Under the pieces are notes generated by a model. It saw only the letters and a program-made list of their open reading frames with translations. It was not told the DNA's origin and did no database searches. 63,146 nucleotides of DNA. It comes from Chloroflexota bacterium (GTDB lineage: Bacteria > Chloroflexota > Dehalococcoidia > UBA2247 > RBG-13-53-26). The translations under genes were made by a program, and so were the position numbers. Below are positions 1 through 6,956 of this stretch, piece by piece; positions within the stretch are counted from its first letter, which is position 1; each line of letters starts with the position of its first letter. Location: the NCBI GenBank assembly GCA_003551705.1, contig PUNJ01000059.1, forward strand, positions 1-63,146, in the 5' to 3' direction.

Positions 1-535
1 CCAGGGCCTACGGGCCATGACTAGTTGACTGCGCAGGTACCAGGGCGCAAAAAAGGTTTACCTTATTGCGACGCGCCTGCAGGCGTGGCCTCCAGGCGTG
101 CATTTGAGCGGATCCTTTTTCCCAGGTCTTCGGCCCCCTTGCAGGCGGGTATAATCGTATAATCGGTCAGGCTCGCCCGTAACCCCCGCTAAAATCGCAT
201 CTGCTGAAGCGGTGGCGGGCATGTTATGAGTCGGATTTGTGCCGGGAGCCCGTGCGTGTAGGCACTCACTCTTTGTGACAGTATCGAGCTTGAGTTCGTT
301 CACTATACATGCAACCAGATTCTTTGATCAAAAGAATTCATCAGAACCACAGCGGCTATTTGTGAAGCCTTGGTAAGTGCTTGAATGTATTACTTAATCT
401 GCGTCCCGTGACCTTGCGGGATTCCGGCCTGAATACCCCCCGGCCTACATTTTCCTTTTGGACTGCATCAACGTCACCCATGAGCCGGGCTAGTTGATAC
501 AGCAGACTACGAAAACCCATGATGTCCCCTCCATG
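1..535. other. left-edge region with no supported gene
   Basis: No reading frame here has a convincing start site or recognisable product. A tandem pair of TATAAT hexamers lies at 150-155 and 158-163 on the plus strand, but no good -35 box or downstream gene goes with them. The very first bases contain a short GGCC/GGGCC palindrome. Confidence 0.4.
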
Positions 536-799
536 TCATAGTGCCGACCATTCAATGCAGGTGTCCTCAATGCGCCGCTGCCGGCAGATGTAGCCAAGCC
601 GGTGCCGGGTCTCTATCCAGTACCGGTTGCCCACCTTGCGCCGTAGCCGCATAATGTAGAAGGGTAGGCTACCCTTCTGCGTGCCCTCAGGCCACACCTC
701 AAGCTCCAGGGCTCTGCGGGGGACTAACTGGCCCTCCCAGACCATCAGATGGTCCAGCAATCGTTGTTCGGTAGGAGTGAGCGTTTTTGGTCTTGGCAT
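536..799 (-). CDS. stand-alone winged-helix (OmpR/PhoB C-terminal type) DNA-binding protein
   Basis: An 87-residue protein that consists almost only of a Trans_Reg_C-type winged helix: LTPTEQRLLDHL, then an RRAL..VWPEG helix, the recognition region FYIMRLRRKV, and the terminal wing with IETRHRLGYIC. There is no receiver domain, so it is not an ordinary response regulator. It probably acts as a small DNA-binding regulator of the element. The ATG at 799 follows a GGGGGG Shine-Dalgarno site at a good distance. It lies directly downstream of the recombinase fragment at 851-1207 and may be co-transcribed with it. The target is unknown. Confidence 0.7.
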   Translation of the reverse strand: MPRPKTLTPTEQRLLDHLMVWEGQLVPRRALELEVWPEGTQKGSLPFYIMRLRRKVGNRYWIETRHRLGYICRQRRIEDTCIEWSAL

Positions 800-850
800 G
801 TCCCCCCTATTGCTGGTGTCCCGTCATTGTCTCACGGTATCCGGCCCGGG

Positions 851-1207
851 TCAAAACCTATCGCCCGGCGAAAGCCTCTTGTGGGCGGCCCTGGCCCGTT
901 CACTTGCCGCTGATGCACCATACCGGGCCAGCATGGAACGGCTACGCCACCCGGCAAGCTGCATAAGATCGCCCTCCGTGCCTTCATTCATCAGCCATAG
1001 GTGAGCGAACGTGTGCCTGAATAAGTGAGTATATGCATGGCTGATGCCTGCCTCTTTCGCCCTGTCCTTGACTATCTGATAAATACCAGAGGGTGTCATC
1101 GGCCCAGGTGTACCAAGCCATAAGCTATCACAGGCTGCCCGTGAATGACTGGCCCGCACCCGGAGGTATCTGTCAATGTCCCTGGAGGCCTTCGCACCAA
1201 AAGACAC
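851..1207 (-). pseudogene. C-terminal fragment of a tyrosine recombinase
   Basis: The protein shows the second half of a phage-integrase catalytic domain: HLFRHTFAH with H-x-x-R, then AGWRS in the place of the third motif, and the nucleophile context ARYGAS with Tyr. Reading upstream in the same frame gives an integrase-like [12 protein letters not shown] strand, then a TGA at about 1259. The first catalytic Arg and the whole N-terminal DNA-binding part are absent. The apparent GTG start at 1207 has no ribosome binding site. I read it as a decayed second integrase of the element. An alternative is a short recombinase-like accessory protein, since a good promoter sits just upstream (1258-1287). 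Confidence 0.6.
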
Positions 1208-1257
1208 GACACGGGCCCGGCTGCCCTTGCCCGTGATTTGGAAGGCACGATGTGTGC

Positions 1258-1287
1258 ATCATAGACGGACGCCTGAGCAGATGTCAA
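1258..1287 (-). promoter_or_regulatory. minus-strand promoter, TTGACA-N18-TATGAT
   Basis: On the minus strand a perfect -35 hexamer (1282-1287) is followed by an 18-bp spacer and TATGAT (1258-1263). It would drive the recombinase fragment and the winged-helix gene at 536-799. Confidence 0.55.
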
Positions 1288-1334
1288 TATCCTGAGAGCA
1301 TTACTCACCGAACGCGCTACGATTGTGGCAATAG

Positions 1335-1475
1335 GTGCCTGCTGAGAAGCAAGACCAGACACATACCAGGCGTGCGTACCGCAAAACGTACCGCACCAAC
1401 ACCGAGTGGCAGCAGCACCTTAGTCCCAGGCTGGCTTTAGCACTCAAACAGGTCGGGGCATATATTGAGCTATAA
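1335..1475 (+). CDS. small basic hypothetical protein
   Basis: A 46-codon frame beginning with GTG right after an in-frame TAG. The protein is strongly basic, with RRAYRKTYRTNTEWQQ in the middle and an amphipathic C-terminus ending in KQVGAYIEL. The composition looks coding and it overlaps the next frame by 11 bases, as in a compact operon. There is no clear Shine-Dalgarno site. It could instead be the tail of a longer gene interrupted upstream. Function unknown. Confidence 0.4.
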   Translation: MPAEKQDQTHTRRAYRKTYRTNTEWQQHLSPRLALALKQVGAYIEL

Positions 1476-1632
1476 AGACAAGGCTGTCTGGGCGGACCTG
1501 GCCCGCCTGCGGTTGATTCTGCCTGCCAAGGACGGGAAACGGACGTCGGTTATATGGGTCGAATCCAGTCACGGGGTGTGTCGCCGAGTGCTGACACTCC
1601 ACGGCAGCGCGCTCATTGAAAACTCAGGGTGA
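1465..1632 (+). CDS. small hypothetical protein
   Basis: A 55-codon frame starting at TTG, with GGGG about seven bases upstream. The product begins with a basic amphipathic stretch (YKDKAVWADLARLRLILP) and ends with a hydrophobic/Ser-rich tail. It overlaps the preceding small frame and lies just before the CCTTAC array. Nothing in it is recognisable. Coding status rests on frame length, composition and the overlap. Confidence 0.4.
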   Translation: MSYKDKAVWADLARLRLILPAKDGKRTSVIWVESSHGVCRRVLTLHGSALIENSG

Positions 1633-1710
1633 CCTTATGTTTACGCGAAAAACTGTAATGTTATACGTTTTTAATGTTTTGCCAGGCACCAAAGAAAAAG
1701 CCTGTAGGCA

Positions 1711-2010
1711 CCTTACATTACCTTACACAAATTAAGTTATTGTTAATCTCTCAGGCACGATTACCTTACATTACCTTACAAAAACAGGGTCCTACCTTAC
1801 AAAAATCGCTCAGGCGTGGACCGTGCCTGACCTTACAAACATTATCAACCTTACATTACATTACCTTACAAAAAAAAGGGCTAACCTTACAAAAATCGCT
1901 CAGGCGTGGACCGTGCCTGACCTTACCAACCTTACCAAAATTCTACCCAACCTTACCAAAATTGCTCAGGCGTGGACCGTGCCTGACCTTACAAACATTA
2001 TCAACCTTAC
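1711..2010 (+). repeat. iteron-like array: 14 CCTTAC motifs and three TCAGGC-N9-GCCTGA palindromes
   Basis: CCTTAC occurs on the plus strand at 1711, 1721, 1764, 1774, 1795, 1831, 1849, 1864, 1885, 1921, 1930, 1951, 1987 and 2005, never inverted. Most copies are followed by A-rich runs. Three larger units each contain the imperfect palindrome TCAGGC-N9-GCCTGA at 1810-1830, 1900-1920 and 1966-1986, so the units are 90 and 66 bp apart. From 1774 on all spacings between motifs are multiples of three, which is explained by unit duplication. AT-rich DNA precedes the array at about 1650-1680. Iteron arrays of this kind are typical of replication origins or partition sites. The primase gene in the same element supports that reading. 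Confidence 0.65.
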
Positions 2011-2136
2011 CAAAAAAACATAAGGGGGTCCCTAGTTTTTGGGTGCGTTATGACAACCCTCGAACATAACATAAAATGTAAAGTGGGGATAGTAGACATA
2101 ATGATGCGGCAACCGATACGGCAACCTGGGGGCGAA

Positions 2137-2391
2137 ATGGGTCAATCAAAGTGCGACATCTGCAGTACTCCCTACGCGCAGCATGCAATCTGCGACGGGT
2201 GCGGCATCCTGGCGGGGCCAGGGCACCTATACAGCCACGTGGTGACCGTCGCCGGGTTGAGGTTGAGTGATAGCTGTGCTGACTGCCGGGATCACCGGCT
2301 CGAACTGGTCGCTGCAGGCGACAAGTACAGCCTGGCGCTGGCCAGGTTAATCAAAGCGGATGAGGGCGGGACGCTGGGCTTCCTGCAGTAA
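2137..2391 (+). CDS. small zinc-ribbon-like hypothetical protein
   Basis: An 84-residue protein with two CxxC pairs near the N-terminus (KCDICSTPY and CDGCGIL), a conserved-looking LYSHVV strand and another Cys pair in SCADCRDH, so four or more ligands for one or two zinc ions. The ATG at 2137 is preceded by GGGGG at a good distance. Earlier in-frame ATGs exist at 2050 and 2101 but have no ribosome site. It resembles the small Cys-rich proteins common in phage and plasmid early regions. Function unknown. Confidence 0.6.
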   Translation: MGQSKCDICSTPYAQHAICDGCGILAGPGHLYSHVVTVAGLRLSDSCADCRDHRLELVAAGDKYSLALARLIKADEGGTLGFLQ

Positions 2392-2403
2392 GGAGGGGGG
2401 CAA

Positions 2404-2583
2404 TTGAGTAGCATAACCAACGGGTACCAGGGCGCTGGCCCGGCTGCTGGCCGCATGGAAAGCAGGCCAGCAGGCCGTGCCTTCGCCTCAAAGGTTCGCA
2501 CGCAGGCCGATTGCCTGACCTGCCCGCATTGGCAAGGGCCGTACTCGTTGCTGTATCGCTTGCTGCATTGCATCGCCACCTGA
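2404..2583 (+). CDS. very small Cys-containing hypothetical protein
   Basis: A 59-residue frame starting with TTG just after AGGAGGGGGG, one of the strongest ribosome binding sites in the window. The C-terminal half has CLTCPHW and a LLHCIAT ending, a likely metal-binding CxxC-H-C arrangement. It follows the zinc-ribbon gene by 12 bases, so the two are probably one operon. The N-terminal half is low in structure and rich in Gly, Ala and Arg. Function unknown. Confidence 0.5.
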   Translation: MSSITNGYQGAGPAAGRMESRPAGRAFASKVRTQADCLTCPHWQGPYSLLYRLLHCIAT

Positions 2584-2622
2584 ACCAGTCCCTCAAATCG
2601 CCGGTCGGGGTCCGGCACCATG

Positions 2623-2817
2623 CTACTCTGTGCCTTCGCCGGCCAGTAGGCGGAGGGTAAGCCGGCGGGAATTCTCGGATGTTACCGTAACCACCCAATC
2701 ACCCTCGCCGACATCCTCCGGCTGGGGCTCACCGGCGAGGAGGACATGAAACCGGGCCGCCGCTTGTGGCCTGGCCATAGCCTCCAGCTTTGCTAATCTA
2801 CGCTCTATGCTGTCCAT
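2623..2817 (-). CDS. small hypothetical protein, last gene of the leftward operon
   Basis: A 64-residue protein starting with a short coiled-coil-like helix (IERRLAKLEAM) and ending in a beta-rich, acidic then basic segment. I chose the ATG at 2817 because GGAGGT lies seven bases upstream. A longer frame to 2880 has no such site. Its start overlaps the end of the preceding gene, which marks translational coupling. Small proteins with an N-terminal RLAxLE helix are common near phage packaging or replication genes. No function can be assigned. Confidence 0.55.
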   Translation of the reverse strand: MDSIERRLAKLEAMARPQAAARFHVLLAGEPQPEDVGEGDWVVTVTSENSRRLTLRLLAGEGTE

Positions 2818-3100
2818 CGCCACCTCCGTTAATCGCTTCTTCCAGACGGGCAAGTCGTATCTCGAGGCTGGCCGTCTCACAGGCCTTCAGCCCTATACTG
2901 GCCAGGTAGCCCACGGTCCGGGCTCGGATGAATATGTCGCCGGACGTCGAATGTAGCACCTCGTCGATCAGGCAGGCAAGCGTACGCAGAAGCCCGCCCG
3001 CGGTTTCAATCTCTTGGTTTGACACGCGTATAGCCTCCAGCCCGCATCGTTTTGTAGGCTGTCCTGCCCGTCTCATTCGAGCGTACTGGCGACTATACAC
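2798..3100 (-). CDS. phage/element-associated helical hypothetical protein
   Basis: About 100 residues, mostly helical. The C-terminal half (RTLACLIDEV, RARTVGYLASIGLKAC, EIRLARLEEAI) resembles small proteins often found upstream of terminase or replication modules in integrated elements. The GTG at 3100 is the first good start. The frame stays open upstream (EQAR before it) to a TGA about 36 bases away, so the true start could be slightly earlier at a rarer codon. The stop overlaps the following gene by 20 bases. Function unknown. Confidence 0.5.
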   Translation of the reverse strand: MYSRQYARMRRAGQPTKRCGLEAIRVSNQEIETAGGLLRTLACLIDEVLHSTSGDIFIRARTVGYLASIGLKACETASLEIRLARLEEAINGGGDGQHRA

Positions 3101-3129
3101 CCTAGCTTGCTCGCGGTTCTTAAATGGTA

Positions 3130-3276
3130 TCAGTCAACTTCTAGCTCGCTGGCGATCTCGGCGCGGACTCTGGCAAGCTGGTCCCGTAGCCCCGCAACCT
3201 GCCCGTGGTCGCCGGACTCAAGGGCGCTGACAATCGCCTTTTGCAGTTGTTTGATCTCACTCAGTCTACCTGTCAT
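3130..3276 (-). CDS. very small helical hypothetical protein
   Basis: A 48-residue protein beginning at an ATG preceded by AGAGGTGAAAA, a clear ribosome binding site. It is a single amphipathic helix-turn-helix (RLSEIKQLQKAIVSAL, then RDQLARVRAEIASEL) and probably forms a coiled coil. It sits 29 bases upstream of the next gene on the same strand, inside the primase operon. Function unknown. Confidence 0.55.
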   Translation of the reverse strand: MTGRLSEIKQLQKAIVSALESGDHGQVAGLRDQLARVRAEIASELEVD

Positions 3277-3364
3277 TTTTCACCTCTTTCTTTGGGTAGG
3301 GGGTACCGCTGTGGGGAAAGGAGAAGGGTATGGAAACCCCAAGCCCACGGCGTCCGCGGCTCCC

Positions 3365-3448
3365 TCAATGATGACACGCCCTTTTTGGCTTCGCTGAAGC
3401 TGCAATTATGCGGCTTGCCCCCTCACGTTTGTAGACTAGTACCTTCAT
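3365..3448 (-). CDS. candidate micro-protein of 27 residues
   Basis: A short frame whose ATG follows GGGGGAGGCAGA, an excellent ribosome binding site placed between two real genes of the leftward operon. The peptide is basic (MKVLVYKREGASR, then KPKRACHH). The open reading continues in another frame after the stop, so a frameshifted longer gene reaching about 3280 is also possible. Apart from this I see nothing between 3277 and 3486. Confidence 0.3.
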   Translation of the reverse strand: MKVLVYKREGASRIIAASAKPKRACHH

Positions 3449-3486
3449 TCTGCCTCCCCCGTTTCTCTAGTTACTTCGCCAAATGA

Positions 3487-3807
3487 TTATTGTGCGAGGC
3501 ATATTCCTGCTGTTATGTCTAGTCCCGTGCCTAGCTTCTGTCTCACAGGCTGTATATCGCATGACTTTTCTCGCTTTAGCCGGCCGTTTCGGGTCTTTAG
3601 CCGGAGAATTGCGGCGTCCTTTATGAAGTCCCAACCCAGGCGATTAGCACACCCTTCGTGGAGGGCAATGCCGCCAGTCGCTCCCATCCAGAAAACGAAA
3701 GCTCCGGCGATCGCTTCGCCACAGAAGAAACACTCCTCGGCGTTATGGAGGATGCCCGCCCGTATCAGTCCTTGTGTGTTCGGGTCCTGCTTATTGTGGC
3801 AGCTCAT
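3487..3807 (-). CDS. zinc-finger-like hypothetical protein
   Basis: A 106-residue protein with a CFFCGE knuckle and, about 24 residues later, LHEGCANRLG, giving a C-x2-C...H-x2-C type metal site in the middle. The C-terminus is basic. I chose the ATG at 3807 because GGAGG lies eight bases upstream. That start codon overlaps the stop of the primase gene (ATGA), so the two are translationally coupled. A longer frame to 3855 lacks a ribosome site. Probably an accessory protein of the element's replication module, but the role is unknown. Confidence 0.6.
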   Translation of the reverse strand: MSCHNKQDPNTQGLIRAGILHNAEECFFCGEAIAGAFVFWMGATGGIALHEGCANRLGWDFIKDAAILRLKTRNGRLKREKSCDIQPVRQKLGTGLDITAGICLAQ

Positions 3808-5567
3808 TGCCCCGCCTCCGGATGATGCCAGTCCCGCGTTGTGGTAAACCTGCAACCGGCCATAAGTTTGAAGTCCAGCTCCAGGCCATTAGGGTTCTTC
3901 TCCGGATTTACCCAATTCTTACATTTCCGGACGGCCACCTTGCCAGCGTCCATGTTGAGATATAGCCGGGGCTTCTCCAGGCCAAAGCTACCACCTCTCC
4001 CCAAACTCGCTCCCGGATTCTTCTGTAGAGCAATGATGGCAATACCGCCTCTCAGCTTTTCATGTATCTGGCGTATCCATTCACCTACAATGTAGAATTC
4101 ACCGGATACCTCGAGAAAGTCGATAATGTTGACGGCTTCCGGTCGGATCACGTCCGGGAAGTCTGAGCTCCGCTCTTCTGCTGTGAAGGTCCATTCCTCG
4201 AGGCCAGTACCATCGAATAGCTCCAGACGACTGGCTAGCTCGGTTTCCCCCATTTCCGAGGACTGGTAGAAAATCGCAAAGTCCCTCATGTTCTTGTAGA
4301 CGAAATTCAAGAGAAACGCCGTCTTGCCAGCATCGGGCGCGCCCGCGATGACAATGACGTTGCCGGGGTAACACTTAAACATCCGCTCAATGCCAAAAGG
4401 CCAGCGGAGGTCCAGGGGCGTCCGGCTGCCCGCTCGCTTAAAATCAATCGGCCTGACTGCTGTATCGACGTGGCGAAAAAGGCGACTATCCTTGGGATGC
4501 TGTTCGATCTCGCCGGCTACACGGAGGCGTGACATGATCAGGCGTCGGTTTGATTTCTCGCTGTCCGACCGGATGCCAAGTTCGCGATCCATGTCGACGT
4601 AGGAGAACCAGCCCTTTTGGTCCCTGGTCCACTCGCTCACTCGCTTAATGAGCGGAGGTGCTTTTGTTGCGCTCTTCTCCGAAGATGCCGCTTTTTTTGC
4701 GCTTTCTGTTGCGCTTTTGTTGCGCTCTGTGTCAAAGCTGGCATCTGGAGGACTATTATTATCGCGCGTATATAACCATTGGTCCCACGCCTGCTCCACA
4801 CCTGGCAGCGCAACATTTCCGCAACAGAAAGCTGTTGCGTCAGGCGTATATCGTGACCCACTGGCCGCAACCTTCCGGACTTCATCCTCTGTAAGTGGAG
4901 GTCGGCATTGCTGGCGGTTGGTTTCAAGCAATGCGGCTTCAATCGCTGCTTGCGTCATACCGCGCTTCCGCATGGTGCCGGCCAAACTGAGCAAAGTATG
5001 GTTTCGCCGGGTCTCTGGTATCAGCCCCCCCACCGGCTCCGCTGCCTCCGCCGTAGCCTTCGGTTTCGCCTTGAGTGCCTCCGCCGCTGCTAGCGGTAGC
5101 TGGTCCCAGGCGTAGAGATTGTCAGGTGTCGGCATGATCTCCAGGACGTAGGCCCCCGGCCCGTTCGAGCCCACCACATTCACGAAACCGCCGTTGCCCC
5201 GACTGTCCACACCTGGCAGCAAACCGGCGACTGTCTTAACGGGGAAGCCCGGACTGGCGAAGTAGAAGTGAGACCCGCCCCGCGGGGTCCTGACGTGTGG
5301 CTTGAGGCCAGCAGCCTCGAACAGCTTCGCCGCCTCCGCGGTGTCGCAGTCAAAGACAACGACTTTGCCAGTCACGATGCCCCATAGTTTGGGCCGCAAG
5401 CTGTCTTGCCAAGTATGAAGCTCGGTATCGGTCGGTTGCTGGTCCTGATACCGCGCCCAAGGCACACGTGGCGCTTTGCCGGTATCGCCGCCCCCGGAGG
5501 GAATGAGGCTATATCCCAGCGTGTGTAGCTTCCAAACAACGGGGTAGATATCAACCGCGGCAGTCAT
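3804..5567 (-). CDS. bifunctional DNA primase-polymerase / RecA-fold ATPase fusion
   Basis: 587 residues. Residues 1-170 form a prim-pol domain: VFDCDT at 71-76 supplies the metal-binding Asp pair and RGGSHFYF at 96-103 the conserved His strand. Residues about 180-240 match a primase C-terminal (PriCT-1) helical segment (ETRRNHTLLSLAG...LTEDEVRKVAASG). After a Lys/Ala/Ser-rich linker and a winged-helix-like part, residues 409-416 are a Walker A (GAPDAGKT) of a RepA/DnaB-like RecA-fold ATPase. It would prime and unwind the element's own DNA. I start it at 5567, where ATGA overlaps the excisionase-like gene; an ATG nine bases upstream is less likely. It is the main replication gene of the element, and the CCTTAC array is its candidate origin. 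Confidence 0.85.
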   Translation of the reverse strand: MTAAVDIYPVVWKLHTLGYSLIPSGGGDTGKAPRVPWARYQDQQPTDTELHTWQDSLRPKLWGIVTGKVVVFDCDTAEAAKLFEAAGLKPHVRTPRGGSHFYFASPGFPVKTVAGLLPGVDSRGNGGFVNVVGSNGPGAYVLEIMPTPDNLYAWDQLPLAAAEALKAKPKATAEAAEPVGGLIPETRRNHTLLSLAGTMRKRGMTQAAIEAALLETNRQQCRPPLTEDEVRKVAASGSRYTPDATAFCCGNVALPGVEQAWDQWLYTRDNNSPPDASFDTERNKSATESAKKAASSEKSATKAPPLIKRVSEWTRDQKGWFSYVDMDRELGIRSDSEKSNRRLIMSRLRVAGEIEQHPKDSRLFRHVDTAVRPIDFKRAGSRTPLDLRWPFGIERMFKCYPGNVIVIAGAPDAGKTAFLLNFVYKNMRDFAIFYQSSEMGETELASRLELFDGTGLEEWTFTAEERSSDFPDVIRPEAVNIIDFLEVSGEFYIVGEWIRQIHEKLRGGIAIIALQKNPGASLGRGGSFGLEKPRLYLNMDAGKVAVRKCKNWVNPEKNPNGLELDFKLMAGCRFTTTRDWHHPEAGQ

Positions 5568-5746
5568 CGTCCGCACCTGTCCAAATACTCCTCGAGTGCC
5601 CGCCGGGGGATGATGACACGCCTATCTGAAATGCGAATTGCGGGAATGCGGCCTTGAGCGATCAGATTGCGTAGCGTTCGCTCACATAGCCCGAGCTCAA
5701 GCGCAGCTTCTTTCACACTCAGAGTTAAGCGCTCATCTGCTGGCAT
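5564..5746 (-). CDS. excisionase-like helix-turn-helix protein
   Basis: 60 residues. The pattern LSVKEAALELGLCERTLRNLIAQGRIPAIRISDRR is the helix-turn-helix_17 (MerR-like, excisionase family) fold, with the R-I-x-x-R-R wing and a C-terminal ALEEYLDR helix. The ATG at 5746 has GGAAGG upstream; a longer frame to 5845 is possible but unlikely. It lies between the repressor and the primase and overlaps both. It could be the recombination directionality factor for the integrase at 6953-8152, or a replication-control protein. Confidence 0.75.
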   Translation of the reverse strand: MPADERLTLSVKEAALELGLCERTLRNLIAQGRIPAIRISDRRVIIPRRALEEYLDRCGR

Positions 5747-5939
5747 CGGGAACGCCTTCCGGCCAGAGTTGGCGTTCTGCGACGCCCAGGGCAGCAGCGA
5801 GCCGCCCTCGGACGCTGGGCCCTGGGTAAGCATTGTAGCGCTCAATCTGGACGATCCGAGCTGTCGAGACGCCCGTCGTTGCGGACAGCTCCAGTATCGA
5901 CCAGCCTTGAGTTTTGCGAATCTCTTTCAGCCGATTCAT
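5733..5939 (-). CDS. XRE-family (Cro/CI-type) repressor
   Basis: 68 residues, just one HTH_3 domain: LKEIRKTQGWSILELSATTG, VSTARIVQIERYN, then a stabilising helix GRLAAALGV. The ATG at 5939 is preceded by AAGGTGGAG. It is the first gene of the leftward operon (repressor, excisionase-like, primase, small genes) and reads away from the bidirectional promoter at 5950-6001, where inverted CAGGTA/TACCTG half-sites could be its operator. By analogy with temperate elements it would set the balance between replication and integration. Confidence 0.8.
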   Translation of the reverse strand: MNRLKEIRKTQGWSILELSATTGVSTARIVQIERYNAYPGPSVRGRLAAALGVAERQLWPEGVPDASR

Positions 5940-5949
5940 CTTCTCCACC

Positions 5950-6001
5950 TTGACAGGTAGCGATCAATTATTATATTATTATACCTGAACATGGTTGTCA
6001 A
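5950..6001. promoter_or_regulatory. divergent promoter pair with candidate operator
   Basis: Leftward promoter: TTGACA on the minus strand (5996-6001), 17-bp spacer, TAATAT (5973-5978). Rightward promoter: TTGACA (5950-5955), 16-bp spacer, TATATT (5972-5977). The two -10 boxes share the same AT-rich core, so only one polymerase can bind at a time. CAGGTA (5954-5959) and TACCTG (5982-5987) form an inverted repeat across the core and are good operator half-sites for the adjacent repressor. The decamer TATTATTATA recurs at 5974-5983 and 6034-6043. Confidence 0.65.
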
Positions 6002-6027
6002 CTGCTACGGCTTACGGAGGACGTGAA

Positions 6028-6132
6028 ATGAAGTATTATTATAACATACACAACAAAAACGACAAAAGAGCGAGTATAGCGTTACGCCTTAGCGTTAATG
6101 CACGGCGGGTATTATGTGGAAAGTCGAATTAG
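6028..6132 (+). CDS. candidate 34-residue leader protein
   Basis: ATG preceded by GGAGGACGTGAA, a very good ribosome site, directly downstream of the rightward promoter. The peptide is Lys/Arg/Asn-rich (MKYYYNIHNKNDKR). It overlaps the start of the next gene by 19 bases, so its translation may couple to it. Coding is supported only by the ribosome site and position. Confidence 0.4.
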   Translation: MKYYYNIHNKNDKRASIALRLSVNARRVLCGKSN

Positions 6133-6956
6133 GTGTAGCCAGATATAGGACCCTGAAGCTGAGGGAGGGCATTCTTGTGCCTGAAGGCCGGCTAGAGGGC
6201 ATACTCTGGCCCTTCAGAAACCCTACTTTGCCCACAGACTTCTATAATGTGAGGGACGCCAAGACAGCTATTGAATTCTGCCGTGAATACGCCCCCCTGG
6301 GCTATGACTGTCTTACCGCTGACAAGGTGGGTGGCGACCCGCTCGAATGGGTGCTAACTCATGCAGGCAATGTCAGGTTTGTCCTCGACATGGTTTACGC
6401 TTTGGGACAGCATGACGCTAGCAGTCTCTACGACCTGGTAAGGGACAATGCTCTGGAAGTCCACTTGACAGACACAGCAGGTCAGCCGGTCGGCTCTCCC
6501 ATCACGGGGCTCTTCCGTACACCACATCTTTTGAAGTATGCCGCCGGTTGTGACTATCGCGAATTGATTCTATGGTTACCCGCTCAGGAGCAGGACATCT
6601 TGGATATCGTCCCAGGCTTGGTGACAGATATTGTGAATGACAACACACAGAACATGGGGCAAGAGTTATGGAGCGATGTCCGAACTGATGGCACCCAATT
6701 CCTATGGGTGCATAAGTTTCGGTCGCTTCTCGAGGCTATATGGTCTATGGTCGGAGATTTGGCCGTCAAAGGTGTGGCCAACCCTTCGCGGCTTCGCCGC
6801 TGTGAATGGTGTGGGGCCATTTTCGAGGTTACTGACAAGAGACAGAAATTCTGCCCGCCGGTGGAATCACCCTTCGTCAGCAGGCAACAATCCCCCTGTG
6901 GACTGAGTTATCGCCAAAAGAAGCTAAGAGATAAGGCAAGCGGAGGCACATCATGA
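6114..6956 (+). CDS. hypothetical protein with C-terminal CGNR-like zinc finger
   Basis: 280 residues. The first 215 show no family I can name. The C-terminal 60 have RRCEWCGAIFEV, then RQKFCPP and SPCGLSYRQKKLR: a treble-clef-like zinc site of the kind seen in CGNR and related proteins, with a basic tail suited to nucleic-acid binding. The gene overlaps the integrase by four bases (ATGA), so the two are co-translated from the rightward promoter. It might be a regulator or partner of integration. The start ATG at 6114 has only a weak GGCGGG upstream. Confidence 0.6.
   Translation: MWKVELGVARYRTLKLREGILVPEGRLEGILWPFRNPTLPTDFYNVRDAKTAIEFCREYAPLGYDCLTADKVGGDPLEWVLTHAGNVRFVLDMVYALGQHDASSLYDLVRDNALEVHLTDTAGQPVGSPITGLFRTPHLLKYAAGCDYRELILWLPAQEQDILDIVPGLVTDIVNDNTQNMGQELWSDVRTDGTQFLWVHKFRSLLEAIWSMVGDLAVKGVANPSRLRRCEWCGAIFEVTDKRQKFCPPVESPFVSRQQSPCGLSYRQKKLRDKASGGTS

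Noticed and set aside
58-303. 81-codon minus-strand frame at the left edge
   Set aside because: GTG start without ribosome site and no recognisable sequence; base composition does not look coding.
1711-2010. CRISPR array
   Set aside because: The repeated motif is only six bases, spacings vary from 9 to 43, spacers are themselves repeated, and no cas genes are present.
1674-2069. Repeat protein encoded across the CCTTAC array (two overlapping frames)
   Set aside because: No ribosome site, and the frames exist only because the repeat units differ by multiples of three. Composition follows the DNA repeat.
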